From NCBI RefSeq assembly GCF_030518235.1, contig NZ_JAULSA010000003.1, forward strand, positions 434,001-498,000: a DNA stretch of 64,000 nt, written 5' to 3'. Below, one piece after another: positions 8,524-17,836 of the stretch; within the stretch, counting starts at the first letter, position 1; each line of letters begins with the position of its first letter. The notes below the pieces were generated by a model. It was not told where the DNA came from, ran no database searches, and worked only from the letters and a program-made list of their open reading frames with translations. A program made the position numbers and the translations under genes. The stretch is from Saccharibacillus sp. CPCC 101409. Its GTDB lineage: Bacteria > Bacillota > Bacilli > Paenibacillales > Paenibacillaceae.

Positions 8524-10560
8524 TCAGAACGCGCCGGCGCCGCCTCCTCCGCCCCCGCTTCCGCCGCTCGAAGTCGTGCCGGCGCCGGAATCCGAACCGC
8601 CGCCCGGAAGCAGCGGATACGATAGCGAGCCGGAGAACAAGTGGAACGCGAACAAGGAGGCGTTCGGATTCATCGAGAGCGGGAATCGGTTGTCGTCGTG
8701 CCGATAATCGAAGCTCGGCCGTTCGTGCGGCGGCTTCGCGGAGTCTTGATAGGTGCCGGCGGCGATCATCCATACGGTCAGTCGTTCCGCTTCCGCCGGC
8801 GCAAGTCCCCGCAGCGCTTCGGGCTGCTTCGACAGCCGCCCGGAAAGGTGGCGAATGCCGGCATGCAGCCGGACCGCTTCGCCCGAAGCGAAGCCGGCGG
8901 GGAGAGAGAACGTCAGCAGAGCGGAGGCGCACATCGTCAAAGAGGCCAGCCGGAAGCCGTATCGTTCGTCCAGGTACAGCACAGCGAGGGAAGCGAGCGC
9001 GCCGCAAATCAGGATGCCGGCGCGTCCGGCGGCGGCTCCGCTTTCCGGATTCGTCAGGCACATATAGGTCGCCAGCGCGCCCAGCGCCGCGAACAGCAGG
9101 CCGCCCCATACGATTGCCGTTACGGATGCCAGGCCGGCCGCCAGCAGATAAACGGCCAGGGCTGCGATGATCCATACGATCGCGACCGATGCGGGAGTAA
9201 ACCAGCGGTTTCGGCGCACGTCGCCGCGCATCGGCTCTTCTTCCCCGACAAGCTTCGACCATTCGTTGAAGTTCGGCCTGAAGGTTTGATTGTAGATTTT
9301 CTGTCCCTGCTCCAGACGCTTGGCCGACGAACGTTCCGCTGCGCTCAACCCGCTCAACGAATTCAGCGTATACGTTTCGTTTCCGCTGTTCGGAAGCAGC
9401 CAGCCGATCAGAAAGCGTTCGGACGGCTGCAAAGAAACGGCCCGGGCGTCGGCGGACAACCGGTAGTGCCGGCTTTCCGCCGATGCGCCGTGCTTATCCT
9501 TTTTGTCGATCCGCACCGCTCCTTTGCGATACAGAGACAGCAGTCCGGAAGCGACGTCTTCGTCCTGGAGCCGCGAATGGCGGCGGATATAAGCCATGCG
9601 CAGCGGGTCCAGATCGAGCAGCTGTTCGTCGGACGGAAGGCCGCCGGGCGCAAACAGCCTGCGCACTCGGGGCAGAAGCGCCCACAGCAGCGCGAACGCC
9701 GCCGAGATCGCGGCGAAAACGCCCAGCACGTGCGGAATGGAAGGCAGCGCTTCCCGAAGCGCATAACGTTCCCGGAGCTTTCGCTCGGTCTTTCCCGCCA
9801 GCGCAGCGCCTGCGGGAGCCTGCGGCACCAGTTCGGCGGGAAAGCGGAAATGCAGCCGGGATTCGCTGTATTTCGGCAGCAGATCGTTGAAATAACTGAG
9901 GGTCCGGCCGGTTTGTGCGGTGATCCGGCCGCCGTATTTGTCCTCCAGAAAGACCGAAGTTTGCTCCGGCGCCGCGGCGGCGGGCAGCGTGACGGCGATG
10001 CTCAGGTTCCGCAGCGCGCTCTGGTTGTCTTTGTCGAAAAACGACCAGTTCAGCAGTGCCGTTCCGTTCTCGGTATGTACGACATCGCTGAGTGCGTAAC
10101 GGTACAGCACCGTAACTTTTTCGCTTTCCGATTCGGTGTACGCCCGGTATACGGGCAGGCCGTTTTCATAGCGATGAGTCGTCTCCAGCTTCTCCAGACC
10201 GGCAAGTTCTTCGTCTGTCGGCAGCGTGTCCAAAGACAGTTCCGCCGGCGCTTTGTAAGCTTCGAACGCCTCGATTTTTCCGTAGCCGGAAGAAGGCAGT
10301 GCCCGGGTCGTTCCGTTATAATGACCTTTGAACCGGTAATCGTACACTTCGTAAACGATCAGGTTGCCGTCTTCGCGGACGATCGCGCTCACTTCGGTCC
10401 GTTCGATCTTGAATTTGCGCTCGGTCAGCGTACCCCACGTCGAAACAGCCAGGACGACAGCCAGCATAAGGGCGGCGATCCAGTTCCATGTGCGGCGCCT
10501 TTTGCGGCGGATATCTCCCGGGCTAACCGGATAAGGGGATTTGCGGGTTATGCGGGACAT
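8524..10560 (-). CDS. DUF2207 family membrane protein
   Basis: Protein of 678 residues with the usual DUF2207 layout. A first membrane anchor (about 26-46) is followed by a large extracytoplasmic beta-rich domain (FKIERTEVSAIVREDGNLIV onward, to about 255). Then come membrane segments near 275-295, a cytoplasmic stretch, clustered helices near 475-560, and a Gly/Ser-rich C-terminal tail (GGSGGGGGGAGAF). The function of the family is unknown. The ATG at 10560 has GGAGG six bases upstream. Divergent from the aldo/keto reductase gene. Confidence 0.85.
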   Translation of the reverse strand: MSRITRKSPYPVSPGDIRRKRRRTWNWIAALMLAVVLAVSTWGTLTERKFKIERTEVSAIVREDGNLIVYEVYDYRFKGHYNGTTRALPSSGYGKIEAFEAYKAPAELSLDTLPTDEELAGLEKLETTHRYENGLPVYRAYTESESEKVTVLYRYALSDVVHTENGTALLNWSFFDKDNQSALRNLSIAVTLPAAAAPEQTSVFLEDKYGGRITAQTGRTLSYFNDLLPKYSESRLHFRFPAELVPQAPAGAALAGKTERKLRERYALREALPSIPHVLGVFAAISAAFALLWALLPRVRRLFAPGGLPSDEQLLDLDPLRMAYIRRHSRLQDEDVASGLLSLYRKGAVRIDKKDKHGASAESRHYRLSADARAVSLQPSERFLIGWLLPNSGNETYTLNSLSGLSAAERSSAKRLEQGQKIYNQTFRPNFNEWSKLVGEEEPMRGDVRRNRWFTPASVAIVWIIAALAVYLLAAGLASVTAIVWGGLLFAALGALATYMCLTNPESGAAAGRAGILICGALASLAVLYLDERYGFRLASLTMCASALLTFSLPAGFASGEAVRLHAGIRHLSGRLSKQPEALRGLAPAEAERLTVWMIAAGTYQDSAKPPHERPSFDYRHDDNRFPLSMNPNASLFAFHLFSGSLSYPLLPGGGSDSGAGTTSSGGSGGGGGGAGAF

Positions 10561-10736
10561 AAGGTTCCTCCAGTTCGGATTTTGCTGCGTTTCGCTTCTT
10601 TTTTATCGTTCCAGTGTATCCTTTTACGCGCGCTCCGGAAAGTCGTTTCGAATAAGTAAAAGAGCGCGTCCGCTTGCAACCGCTTCCTTTTTTACGTACA
10701 TTGAAATGAAGAAACAGATTGACGGGAGGCGCGAGC

Positions 10737-11720
10737 ATGAAGTACAGACAGCTTGGCAAAAGTGATCTGCGGGTCAGCGAGATCGGCTTCGGCACATGGG
10801 CGATCGGCGGGGACTGGGGCGGCTCCAGCGACGAAGACGCTCTTGAAGGACTGCGCCGCGCGATGGACGAAGGCGTGAATTTTTTCGATACGGCGGACGT
10901 GTACGGAGGCGGACATGCGGAGAACCTGCTGGCCGAAGCGACGAAAGGGCGCGAAGACGAAATCCATATCGCGACCAAATTCTGCCGGGCGGGCGATATC
11001 GGCGATCCGGCCAACTATTCGGAGGAAGCGGTGCGACACTACTGCGAAGACAGCCTCAAGCGGCTCGGCCGCGAGCGGATCGATCTGTACCAGATTCACT
11101 GCCCGCCGACCGGCATTTTGCGGGACGGGGCCGTCTTCGGCGTGCTGGACAAGCTCAAGAAAGAAGGCAAGATCCGGCATTACGGCGTCAGCGTGGAAAC
11201 GGTGGAGCAGGGACTTCTTTGTCTGAACGTGCCGGGCGTAAGCGCGCTTCAAATCATTTTCAACCTGCTGCGGCAGACGCCGACGGAGGAACTGCTGCCG
11301 CAGGCCGCGGAAAAAGGCGTGGGCATTCTTGTCCGGCTGCCGCTGGCGAGCGGGCTGCTGACCGGCAAGTTTACCCAAGCAAGCACGTTCGCCGCGAACG
11401 ATCACCGGAACTTCAACGCCAACGGCGAGCAGTTCAATGTGGGCGAGACGTTTGCGGGCCTGCCGTTTGAAAAAGGGGTGGAGCTGGCGGACGGGCTGAA
11501 ATGGATCGCGGAAGGACGGGGCGATATGGCCCGGGCGTCGATGCGCTGGATTCTGGATCAGCCGGGCGTGAGCACGATTATTCCGGGTTTCAAAAATACG
11601 CGCCAGGTCGAAGACAATCTGGGCGCGGCGCAGGCGCCGGGTTACAGCGAGGAAGAAATCGGCCGGCTGGCCGACTTCTATCGCGACCGCGTCAAGCCGC
11701 ATGTCCGGGGCGAGATCTGA
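10737..11720 (+). CDS. Aldo/keto reductase
   Basis: NADPH-dependent oxidoreductase of the aldo/keto reductase family, 327 residues. The catalytic tetrad is visible as Asp and Tyr in FFDTADVYGGG, Lys in HIATKF and His in YQIHCPP. A cofactor-binding tail is present (STIIPGFKNTRQVEDNL). The substrate cannot be deduced. The ATG at 10737 is chosen because GGGAGG ends 7 bases upstream; the in-frame TTG at 10719 precedes that site. The pcp gene follows after 49 bases and may be co-transcribed. Confidence 0.9.
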   Translation: MKYRQLGKSDLRVSEIGFGTWAIGGDWGGSSDEDALEGLRRAMDEGVNFFDTADVYGGGHAENLLAEATKGREDEIHIATKFCRAGDIGDPANYSEEAVRHYCEDSLKRLGRERIDLYQIHCPPTGILRDGAVFGVLDKLKKEGKIRHYGVSVETVEQGLLCLNVPGVSALQIIFNLLRQTPTEELLPQAAEKGVGILVRLPLASGLLTGKFTQASTFAANDHRNFNANGEQFNVGETFAGLPFEKGVELADGLKWIAEGRGDMARASMRWILDQPGVSTIIPGFKNTRQVEDNLGAAQAPGYSEEEIGRLADFYRDRVKPHVRGEI

Positions 11721-11769
11721 CTCCGCGCGCAAAAATGATACAATAGGCAAAAAAGACGGAGGTCTATCC

Positions 11770-12420
11770 ATGAAAATTCTGATTTCCGGCTTCGAGCCGT
11801 TCGGCGATTCGCCGATCAATCCGACGCAGGAACTGACGGAGCGGATCGCCGGAGAATCGTTCGACGGCGTCGAGCTGCATACGCTGCTGCTGCCGGTGCG
11901 TTACGACGACTGCGCGGCGGAATTGCTCGCCGAAGTGAATCGGCTGCGCCCCGACGCCGTCATCGCCTGCGGCCTGGCCGCGGGACGCACGGCGATCACG
12001 CCGGAGCGGATCGCGATCAATGTCAAAGACACCGAAAGTTACGCCGACAACGGCGGCTGCAGCCCGCGGGACGAACCGATCCGCGCCGGCGGACCGGACG
12101 GGCTGTTCGCGACGCTGCCGGTTCGCCGCATCGTGGAGGAGCTGCGCGCCGCCGGAATTCCGGCGGCCCTGTCCAACACCGCCGGCGCGTATATCTGCAA
12201 CAATACGATGTACGCGCTGCTGGACGAACTGCGCCGGAGCGGCGCGGACACGCTCGCCGGCTTCGTGCACTTTCCGGCTTCGACCAAGCTGGCGGCCCTG
12301 AAGCCGTCGCTGCCGTCGCTGCCGCAGGAAACGCTGCTGGACGGGCTGCGCCTGATCGTCCGCGCGACGGCGGAAGCGGTGCGCGGGCAGGTTGACGGCG
12401 ACCGGCGTGCTTTGCCGTAA
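11770..12420 (+). CDS. pcp: Pyrrolidone-carboxylate peptidase
   Basis: Cytoplasmic cysteine peptidase that removes N-terminal pyroglutamate from peptides (family C15). The 216 residues match the usual length. The triad is visible: Glu79 in ITPERIAIN, Cys143 in TAGAYICNN and His167 in GFVHFPA. The N-terminus MKILISGFEPFGDSPINPTQ is diagnostic. The ATG at 11770 has GGAGG 8 bases upstream, so longer in-frame extensions are not the start. Confidence 0.95.
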   Translation: MKILISGFEPFGDSPINPTQELTERIAGESFDGVELHTLLLPVRYDDCAAELLAEVNRLRPDAVIACGLAAGRTAITPERIAINVKDTESYADNGGCSPRDEPIRAGGPDGLFATLPVRRIVEELRAAGIPAALSNTAGAYICNNTMYALLDELRRSGADTLAGFVHFPASTKLAALKPSLPSLPQETLLDGLRLIVRATAEAVRGQVDGDRRALP

Positions 12421-12475
12421 TCGCGTCGCCGAATTTACGTGCACGTCCTAAATTAAAGAATTAGCAAATCGATAA

Positions 12476-12515
12476 GCTTGCAGCGACCGAATTACCGGTT
12501 TCTGCAAGTTTTTTT
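12476..12515 (+). terminator. Terminator downstream of pcp
   Basis: The stem CTTGCAG (12477-12483) / CTGCAAG (12502-12508) has an inner ACCG/CGGT pairing and is followed by seven T. Confidence 0.7.
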
Positions 12516-12714
12516 GCATTCGGCTGTTACAAATGAGAAAAAGGGGGTAATGAATACGGAATCGGCATGCCCTGTGCCGATTTTCGGATTCAGCCCATTA
12601 ACGGACTTCCGTTGCCCATACATAGTAGCCGTTGCTGCTGCTTTTAAGAATCCAGACTCGACCTGCGAATGCCCGGACGATTTCAAACTTTCATCAGGAA
12701 AGGCGGATGACATC

Positions 12715-13257
12715 ATGAGCTTCTCTCCAATATCTTCGCTCAGCAAGCTGCCCGCTATGAACGGCAGCTATACGCCGAGCCGTCAAGGCAAAGCGCCCCT
12801 GGAGAATCGCAAGACCAGCCTGGAAGTCGAATTGTCGCGCGTGCTTCAGATGCCGGAATCGGTAGCCGACCGCGAACAGCGCGCCATGCGCCTGCGGCGT
12901 CATATTGCATTGCTGGAACGCCATATCGCCCTGCTGGACGCCGCCAACGGCGAACGTCCCGAATTCACCGTTCAGGGCCGTCAGGAGCATGAAGGCTCCG
13001 AACACCGGGAACAGCCGGAATTCTCGCTGCCCGAGGAACCGGAAGAACCGCAAACCCGCGAAGGAACTTCTTCCGCCGCGCATTCCGAGCTGATGCGCAA
13101 AGGCGGCGAGCTCGCCCGGGCGGCTTTCGCTTCGTTCGACGCGCCCGGTTCGCTGTACGCGGCTCCGCCGACTGCGGGCGCCGTTCAGCCGTGGGAAAGC
13201 CACAAGCCGCCCGCGCAGGCCGCGAAGCTCGGCCGCAATTTCGACGTCAGCGTTTGA
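12715..13257 (+). CDS. FlxA-like coiled-coil protein, copy 1
   Basis: Hydrophilic protein of 180 residues. A Ser-rich N-terminus (MSFSPISSLSKL) precedes a heptad-type coiled coil of about residues 30-80 (LEVELSRVLQMPESVADREQ and ALLERHIALLDA). The C-terminal half is polar and probably disordered. The layout matches the second copy at 13481 (short Ser-rich start, two-helix coiled coil, disordered tail), so I read the two as diverged paralogues of the FlxA-like family, whose role is not known. The ATG at 12715 is preceded by AGGAAAGGCGG. A longer in-frame reading from 12478 would start inside the pcp terminator and is unlikely. Confidence 0.65.
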   Translation: MSFSPISSLSKLPAMNGSYTPSRQGKAPLENRKTSLEVELSRVLQMPESVADREQRAMRLRRHIALLERHIALLDAANGERPEFTVQGRQEHEGSEHREQPEFSLPEEPEEPQTREGTSSAAHSELMRKGGELARAAFASFDAPGSLYAAPPTAGAVQPWESHKPPAQAAKLGRNFDVSV

Positions 13258-13321
13258 TTGAGCGGCGGCGGAAGCCGGACTGCTCCGGCGCAGGGATTAC
13301 GCTTTTGAAGAAAAGAATGCG

Positions 13322-13356
13322 AAGTCCGTCCCCGGTCCTGGGGACGGACTTTTTTG
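13322..13356 (+). terminator. Terminator of FlxA-like copy 1
   Basis: A 12-bp perfect stem (13322-13333 with 13340-13351) with a 6-base loop and a T run. Confidence 0.9.
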
Positions 13357-13480
13357 ACGGAATTTCGGAGTTCGCTCTTTCGTTCATACGGAATTCATAC
13401 AGCCGCTTTATAATACGAGGCAGCAGGCGGACCGATCCCAGTCCGGTCCTCCAATTTCCGTATAGAAAGCAGGGTTCAAC

Positions 13481-13882
13481 ATGGCGATCTCATCCGTATC
13501 CGCCGCAGGCGTCTCTTCCGGCTACTCCGGCTACTCCGCTTCTTCAAGCGCGTCGCAGCAGCTTGCGCAGCTGGAGAAGCAGAAAACAACGCTGGAATCG
13601 GAACTGACCAAGGCTAAGCAGAGCTCGGACAGCAAAGAAGAAAAAGCGGAAAAAACCAAAGAGATTCAGCAGCAGATTCAGCAGCTCGAACGCCAGATCG
13701 CCCAGCTGAACGCGCAGAAGACTCAATCTTCCCAATCGTCCGAGGCCGCGGCTCCCGCCGGCGGCGCGAAGGCGGACGGCTCGGCCGCCGATCAGGCGTC
13801 CGGCGGAAGCAAAGCCCTGCTGCAAAATACGGCTTCGGCTTCGGCCGGACCGGTCGGCAGCCTGCTCGACATCCGGGCGTAA
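13481..13882 (+). CDS. FlxA-like coiled-coil protein, copy 2
   Basis: Protein of 133 residues with a Ser/Tyr/Gly-rich start (MAISSVSAAGVSSGYSGYSA) and a strong coiled coil at about residues 25-80 (LAQLEKQKTTLESELTKAKQ, IQQQIQQLERQIAQLNAQK). The tail is rich in A, G and S. The family is FlxA-like, with no established biochemical role. A TATAAT at 13409-13414 is a likely -10, and CAGGG lies before the ATG. It has its own terminator downstream, so it is expressed separately from copy 1. Confidence 0.8.
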   Translation: MAISSVSAAGVSSGYSGYSASSSASQQLAQLEKQKTTLESELTKAKQSSDSKEEKAEKTKEIQQQIQQLERQIAQLNAQKTQSSQSSEAAAPAGGAKADGSAADQASGGSKALLQNTASASAGPVGSLLDIRA

Positions 13883-13968
13883 ACCGCCCGGCGTCACCCC
13901 TTCCCGCCGGCGATCCCCCGGTCCCGGCGGCTCTGAACGAAGCGGTCTTATGCAGCTCCACCCCTTGG

Positions 13969-14016
13969 AAAAGAACCCGACGCGGCCCAATCCCGCCGTC
14001 CGGGTTCTTTTCTTTT
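13969..14016 (+). terminator. Terminator of FlxA-like copy 2
   Basis: An 11-bp perfect stem (AAAAGAACCCG at 13969-13979 with 14001-14011) and a T-rich tail. Confidence 0.85.
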
Positions 14017-14083
14017 TCCGGGACCAGCAACTTTTCTTCCGCTGACGGGGTCATTGTGGATAGAGAAGAGAAGGAGGGGCGGT

Positions 14084-14620
14084 ATGGCGCATGAACTGAA
14101 AGACGTCGTGGCCATGAGCGCGGAAGCTTTTGTACCGGTCATGGAACAATACGGGGAGGACGTATGGAATTACTTATACATGCTGACGCGCAGCCGGGAA
14201 CTGGCGGACGACCTGGCTCAGGAAACGTTTATCCGGGCCTATCGCCATCTGCATTCGTACCGGGGAGAAGCGGCCGTCAAAACGTGGCTGCTGCGAATCG
14301 CGCGCAACCGCTGGTATTCGTACCGGCGTCTGGCGTTCGTCCGCCGGGTTACGCTGACCGACCGACTGCCGGAAACGAACGCGTCCGATTCGGCGGAAGA
14401 AGAATTTCTGCGCGCCGAGCTGACGAGCGAAGTCTGGCGGACGGTGCTGGAACTGCCGGTCAAATACAGGGAGATTCTGATGCTGCGGGCGCATTACGAA
14501 ATGTCGATGGAAGAGCTGGCGGAAGCGCTTGGCATTACGGTATCGGCGGCCAAGTCGAGATTGCAGCGCGCGCGCCGCAAAGCGGCCGAATTATGGGGAG
14601 AGGAGCGGAGCGAAGCATGA
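14084..14620 (+). CDS. ECF-type RNA polymerase sigma factor
   Basis: Sigma-70 family factor of 178 residues with region 2 (YMLTRSRELADDLAQETFIR and the VKTWLLRIARNRW motif) and region 4 (ELPVKYREILMLRAHYEMSM, AAKSRLQRARRK). The ATG at 14084 has AGGAGG about 7 bases upstream; the upstream in-frame GTG at 14054 lacks such a site. The gene overlaps the next one by four bases, which is typical for a sigma factor coupled to its regulator. Confidence 0.93.
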   Translation: MAHELKDVVAMSAEAFVPVMEQYGEDVWNYLYMLTRSRELADDLAQETFIRAYRHLHSYRGEAAVKTWLLRIARNRWYSYRRLAFVRRVTLTDRLPETNASDSAEEEFLRAELTSEVWRTVLELPVKYREILMLRAHYEMSMEELAEALGITVSAAKSRLQRARRKAAELWGEERSEA

Positions 14621-15972
14621 CGAAAAAAGATATCGACTGGGAAAAAGAGCTGAAGCCAAAACCTTTTCGCAATAATTCGTTTACGCCGCAGATGATGCGC
14701 CGGGTGGAAGAACAGCTCAAAGCCGGGCCGAGCCGCGTGTCGACGTTCGGACGCCGCGCGGGCGTGCTGACGCTGGGAGCGGCGCTGCTGGCGGGCGTGA
14801 TCGCGCTGGAAAGCAGCGGAGCGCTGTCTTCGCTGCGGCAGAAGCCGGCCGTGTCGGCGCCGGATACGCCGAGGCAGTCGGTATGGCTGGCTTTTCCGCA
14901 CAAGAAAGAAGACGGATCGGTCGGCACGGGAGCGGTTTCCGTTCCATTGGAGACCGTTCAGGCGAGAATGTCGGTCGGCTACCCGCGCACGGAAACCGCG
15001 CCGTCGCTGCCGAAGATGACGTTTGCGCTGACCGAGGAAGAAGCCGCGCAGCTCAAATCGGTGCTGGTCTATCACCCGGACGACGGGCAGGGTTATCTGC
15101 TGCTGGTGCCGAGAACGTGGACGCTCGTCAGCGCCGTCGCCGGAGCGAACGGGTCGTTCAGCTCAATATTTGCCGACCCGGACAATCCCGTCGAGCAGTT
15201 GGAATACGACGTCTCCTTTAACGGCCCTGCAATTTCGGGTATCGGAACGTATTTCCCGGACCGCGCGGAATGGGCCGGGCAGCAGGGTTACGAGCCGGAC
15301 ACCCGCGAAGGGACGAATCTGCGCGTGCTGTACTCCAACGAGGCGGAAGAAAAGGGTTTTTCCCGTTATGAGTGGACACGCCAGGGAGAAGGGGCGGTCG
15401 CGGGCGGCGCGGCTTATTATTCGATGACCGGACAGGGAAATCTGTTTCGCAAGCTGGAAATGTCGCTTGCCGGCACGGCAAACAGTACCGCCGCAGATAC
15501 CATCCTCCGGTTCTTCGAAGACAACGACGGCGCTCTGGAGGCGAAGGCGCAGGCCCTGAAGCCGGAAGAGATGATTTACGACATCAAAGAACTCTATGAA
15601 CGGCTTCGCGCGGACGGGCTCGTTCTGTCGGATCTGTCCGAATCGGATACTCCGGTGTACGACCGGCCGGTGAACGGAGTCGAGCCGCGCGAACGGCTGA
15701 TCGACCTCAAGAAAGCCGGCGGCGCGCGGCCCGAGCGGCTGACGTTCTTCCGCTTCGCCAGCCGGGAAGACGCGCAGGCCGGTCTGGAGAACCTGAACGG
15801 GACTTTGAACGCCGGAGCCGGCACGAACGAATCCGGCATTTCCCCGCATTTGTTTATCGGGGCGAACTTCGTCGTCGTGTACTGGACCGGCGGAGACAGC
15901 GAGAATCCGTTTGGTTACGACAAGGCGATTCGCGATGCGTTGAACGATTACGAAACGGGGAAGATCTTATGA
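14617..15972 (+). CDS. Single-pass membrane protein coupled to the ECF sigma factor (candidate anti-sigma)
   Basis: Protein of 451 residues. A cytoplasmic N-terminus (MTKKDIDWEKELKPKPFRNN) of about 45 residues is followed by one membrane helix (VLTLGAALLAGVIALESSG, about 49-67) and a large extracytoplasmic domain of about 380 residues. The topology and the ATGA overlap with the sigma gene suggest an anti-sigma factor. However, the zinc-binding HxxxCxxC motif of the common ZAS class is absent, so the interaction mode would differ. The outer domain repeats an FxxxGxY/W-type beta pattern that I do not recognise. Confidence 0.75.
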   Translation: MTKKDIDWEKELKPKPFRNNSFTPQMMRRVEEQLKAGPSRVSTFGRRAGVLTLGAALLAGVIALESSGALSSLRQKPAVSAPDTPRQSVWLAFPHKKEDGSVGTGAVSVPLETVQARMSVGYPRTETAPSLPKMTFALTEEEAAQLKSVLVYHPDDGQGYLLLVPRTWTLVSAVAGANGSFSSIFADPDNPVEQLEYDVSFNGPAISGIGTYFPDRAEWAGQQGYEPDTREGTNLRVLYSNEAEEKGFSRYEWTRQGEGAVAGGAAYYSMTGQGNLFRKLEMSLAGTANSTAADTILRFFEDNDGALEAKAQALKPEEMIYDIKELYERLRADGLVLSDLSESDTPVYDRPVNGVEPRERLIDLKKAGGARPERLTFFRFASREDAQAGLENLNGTLNAGAGTNESGISPHLFIGANFVVVYWTGGDSENPFGYDKAIRDALNDYETGKIL

Positions 15973-16985
15973 TGAGCAGGCCGAAAAGGCAGAGCGGCAG
16001 CGGTAAAGCCGGTCTGTCGCGGATATTTGCCGTGCTGCTGACGGGGGCCGCGGCGCTTGCGCTGCCGGCCGGCTGCGGTTCGCCGGAGCAGACGGCATCG
16101 GCTCCGGGGAACGGGAACGTCCGGCAGTCGCAGGCTGCGGAAGAAAGCTCGCCGTCCGGGCCGGGCAGCGCGCAGGCGACGAACGGGAAAGCGCCGGGAG
16201 ATGCGGCGGTCCAAAGCGACGGCGAGGGCGCCGAAGACCTTATCGGGCCCGATTCGGGCCCCATCGATATGTCCGCGTACGATCTGGGCGGCAGGTCGAT
16301 CGTCCAAACCGTGCTGCCGGACCGTATGACCTGGCAAAGCGGCGCATACAAGGTGAAGGCCGAAGTGGAGCAATATTACGGAGAGCCGGCCGGGGAAGGC
16401 GTACCGCTGGAAGCGGCGAAAGTCGGCGCGATTACGGTCGAGGGCGGAGCGCTGCCGGAGCCGGTCGCGTTGAAGAACGAGCTGGATTCGCTGGTACAGG
16501 TATCTTTTTCCGCGGACGGCCGGTATCTGGCTCTGATCGGCAGCGAAGCCGGACCGCTCAATCCTCGGAATCAACTGCTGATCCTGGACCTGGCGGCCGG
16601 AACCTACGAGAAGATGAGCGGGGTGCTGGAAAAATGGGGCGGAGGCGCCGGCAGCGCGCATACTTCGGCCTGGTCGCCCGAAGGCCATACGCTCGCGCTG
16701 ACATTCGGGGACGCGGCCGAGAACCGGTTTGCGCTGTACGATCCGCAGACGAAAGAATTGAGCGGAATCGCTGCCGGCGACTTTTACTCCGTTGCGATTC
16801 TGGTCTGGAGCAAAAACGGCGATTTCCTGGATTGGATCGGCGAGAATCCGTCGGATCGCTTCGGCCTGTACCGGTATACGCCGCGGACCGGCGGAATCGA
16901 GCGGCTGCGGGATGCCGGCCGGGCGGAATTGATGAATGCGGCGGAAAGTCTCAAAGGCCGGATCGTTTATCGGAAGAGCGATTGA
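15969..16985 (+). CDS. Lipoprotein with beta-propeller-like repeats, third gene of the sigma operon
   Basis: Protein of 338 residues with a lipoprotein signal (AVLLTGAAALALPAGC, lipobox LPAGC with Cys near residue 37), then a Ser/Gly/Pro-rich linker. The C-terminal two thirds show TolB/WD-like blades (VSFSADGRYLALIG, SAWSPEGHTLALTFG, LVWSKNGDFLDWIG). It overlaps the preceding gene by ATGA, so the three genes form one operon. It may act as the outer sensor for the sigma system; this is inference from position. Confidence 0.75.
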   Translation: MMSRPKRQSGSGKAGLSRIFAVLLTGAAALALPAGCGSPEQTASAPGNGNVRQSQAAEESSPSGPGSAQATNGKAPGDAAVQSDGEGAEDLIGPDSGPIDMSAYDLGGRSIVQTVLPDRMTWQSGAYKVKAEVEQYYGEPAGEGVPLEAAKVGAITVEGGALPEPVALKNELDSLVQVSFSADGRYLALIGSEAGPLNPRNQLLILDLAAGTYEKMSGVLEKWGGGAGSAHTSAWSPEGHTLALTFGDAAENRFALYDPQTKELSGIAAGDFYSVAILVWSKNGDFLDWIGENPSDRFGLYRYTPRTGGIERLRDAGRAELMNAAESLKGRIVYRKSD

Positions 16986-17107
16986 CCGGGGTTGGATAAA
17001 GCGGTAAAATTAATCGGTAATTAAAAGTAACCGGTTCGGTTATCGGTTTATCAATCGCCGTGCGCATCGACCGCTGCGCGCAACTTTGAGAGGATGACAT
17101 TTACCCG

Positions 17108-17779
17108 ATGAGCAGCGAAACGACAAGACAACAAATCCTGGACGCATACCGCTTCAGACACGCAGCCAAATCTTTCGATCCCGACCGGAAGATTCCGGCC
17201 GAGGAATTTGATTTTATTCTGGAAACGGGCCGGCTGTCGCCGAGTTCGATCGGTCTTGAGCCGTGGAAATTCGTCGTCGTGCAAAGCCCGGAACTGCGCG
17301 AGAAGATCCGCGAAGTTTCCTGGGGGGCGCAGGGGCAGGCTCCGACAGCCAGCCACTTCGTCGTGATTCTGGCCCGCCGCGACGTACGCTACGATTCCCC
17401 GCATTTGGCCGAGCATATGCTCAAGGTCAAAGGCTACCCGGAAGAGCTGGTCGAACGGATGACGTCCAGCATCTATAAAAGTTTCCAGGAATCCGACTTC
17501 GACCTGCGCGACGAGCGCAGCCTGTTCGACTGGGCATCGAAGCAGACATATATCGCGCTCGGCAATATGATGACGGCCGCCGCGCAGATCGGCATCGACT
17601 CCTGCCCGATCGAAGGCTTCGACCGGGTCAAGCTGGACGCCGTGCTGGACGAAGCCGGCCTGCTGGAAGGCGGCGCTTACGGCGTCAGCGTGATGGCCGC
17701 GTTCGGCTACCGGAACCCGCATAAAGAGCTTCGCCCGCAGACGAGACGAACCAAAGAAGACGCGGTCCGCTGGGTTTGA
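17108..17779 (+). CDS. NAD(P)H-dependent nitroreductase family protein
   Basis: FMN-dependent oxidoreductase of 223 residues. The N-terminal YRFRHAAKSFDPDRKIP and RLSPSSIGLEPWKFVVVQ segments are the FMN-binding start of this family. GNMMTAAAQIGIDSCPIEGF is the conserved second FMN/dimer motif. It probably reduces quinones or nitro compounds, physiological substrate unknown. The ATG at 17108 follows GAGAGG at longer than usual spacing. A terminator follows directly. Confidence 0.9.
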   Translation: MSSETTRQQILDAYRFRHAAKSFDPDRKIPAEEFDFILETGRLSPSSIGLEPWKFVVVQSPELREKIREVSWGAQGQAPTASHFVVILARRDVRYDSPHLAEHMLKVKGYPEELVERMTSSIYKSFQESDFDLRDERSLFDWASKQTYIALGNMMTAAAQIGIDSCPIEGFDRVKLDAVLDEAGLLEGGAYGVSVMAAFGYRNPHKELRPQTRRTKEDAVRWV

Positions 17780-17800
17780 ATTGGACCGGGGAGCGGGCGG

Positions 17801-17836
17801 AAAAAGGCTTCGGAACTATGTTCCGAAGCCTTTTTC
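17801..17836 (+). terminator. Terminator of the nitroreductase gene
   Basis: A 16-bp perfect stem (17801-17816 with 17820-17835) and a three-base loop, with A and T runs on the two sides. Confidence 0.93.

Noticed and set aside
12478-12714. N-terminal extension of the first FlxA-like protein
   Set aside because: It would begin inside the pcp terminator and contains Cys-rich sequence unlike the family; the ATG at 12715 has a ribosome site.
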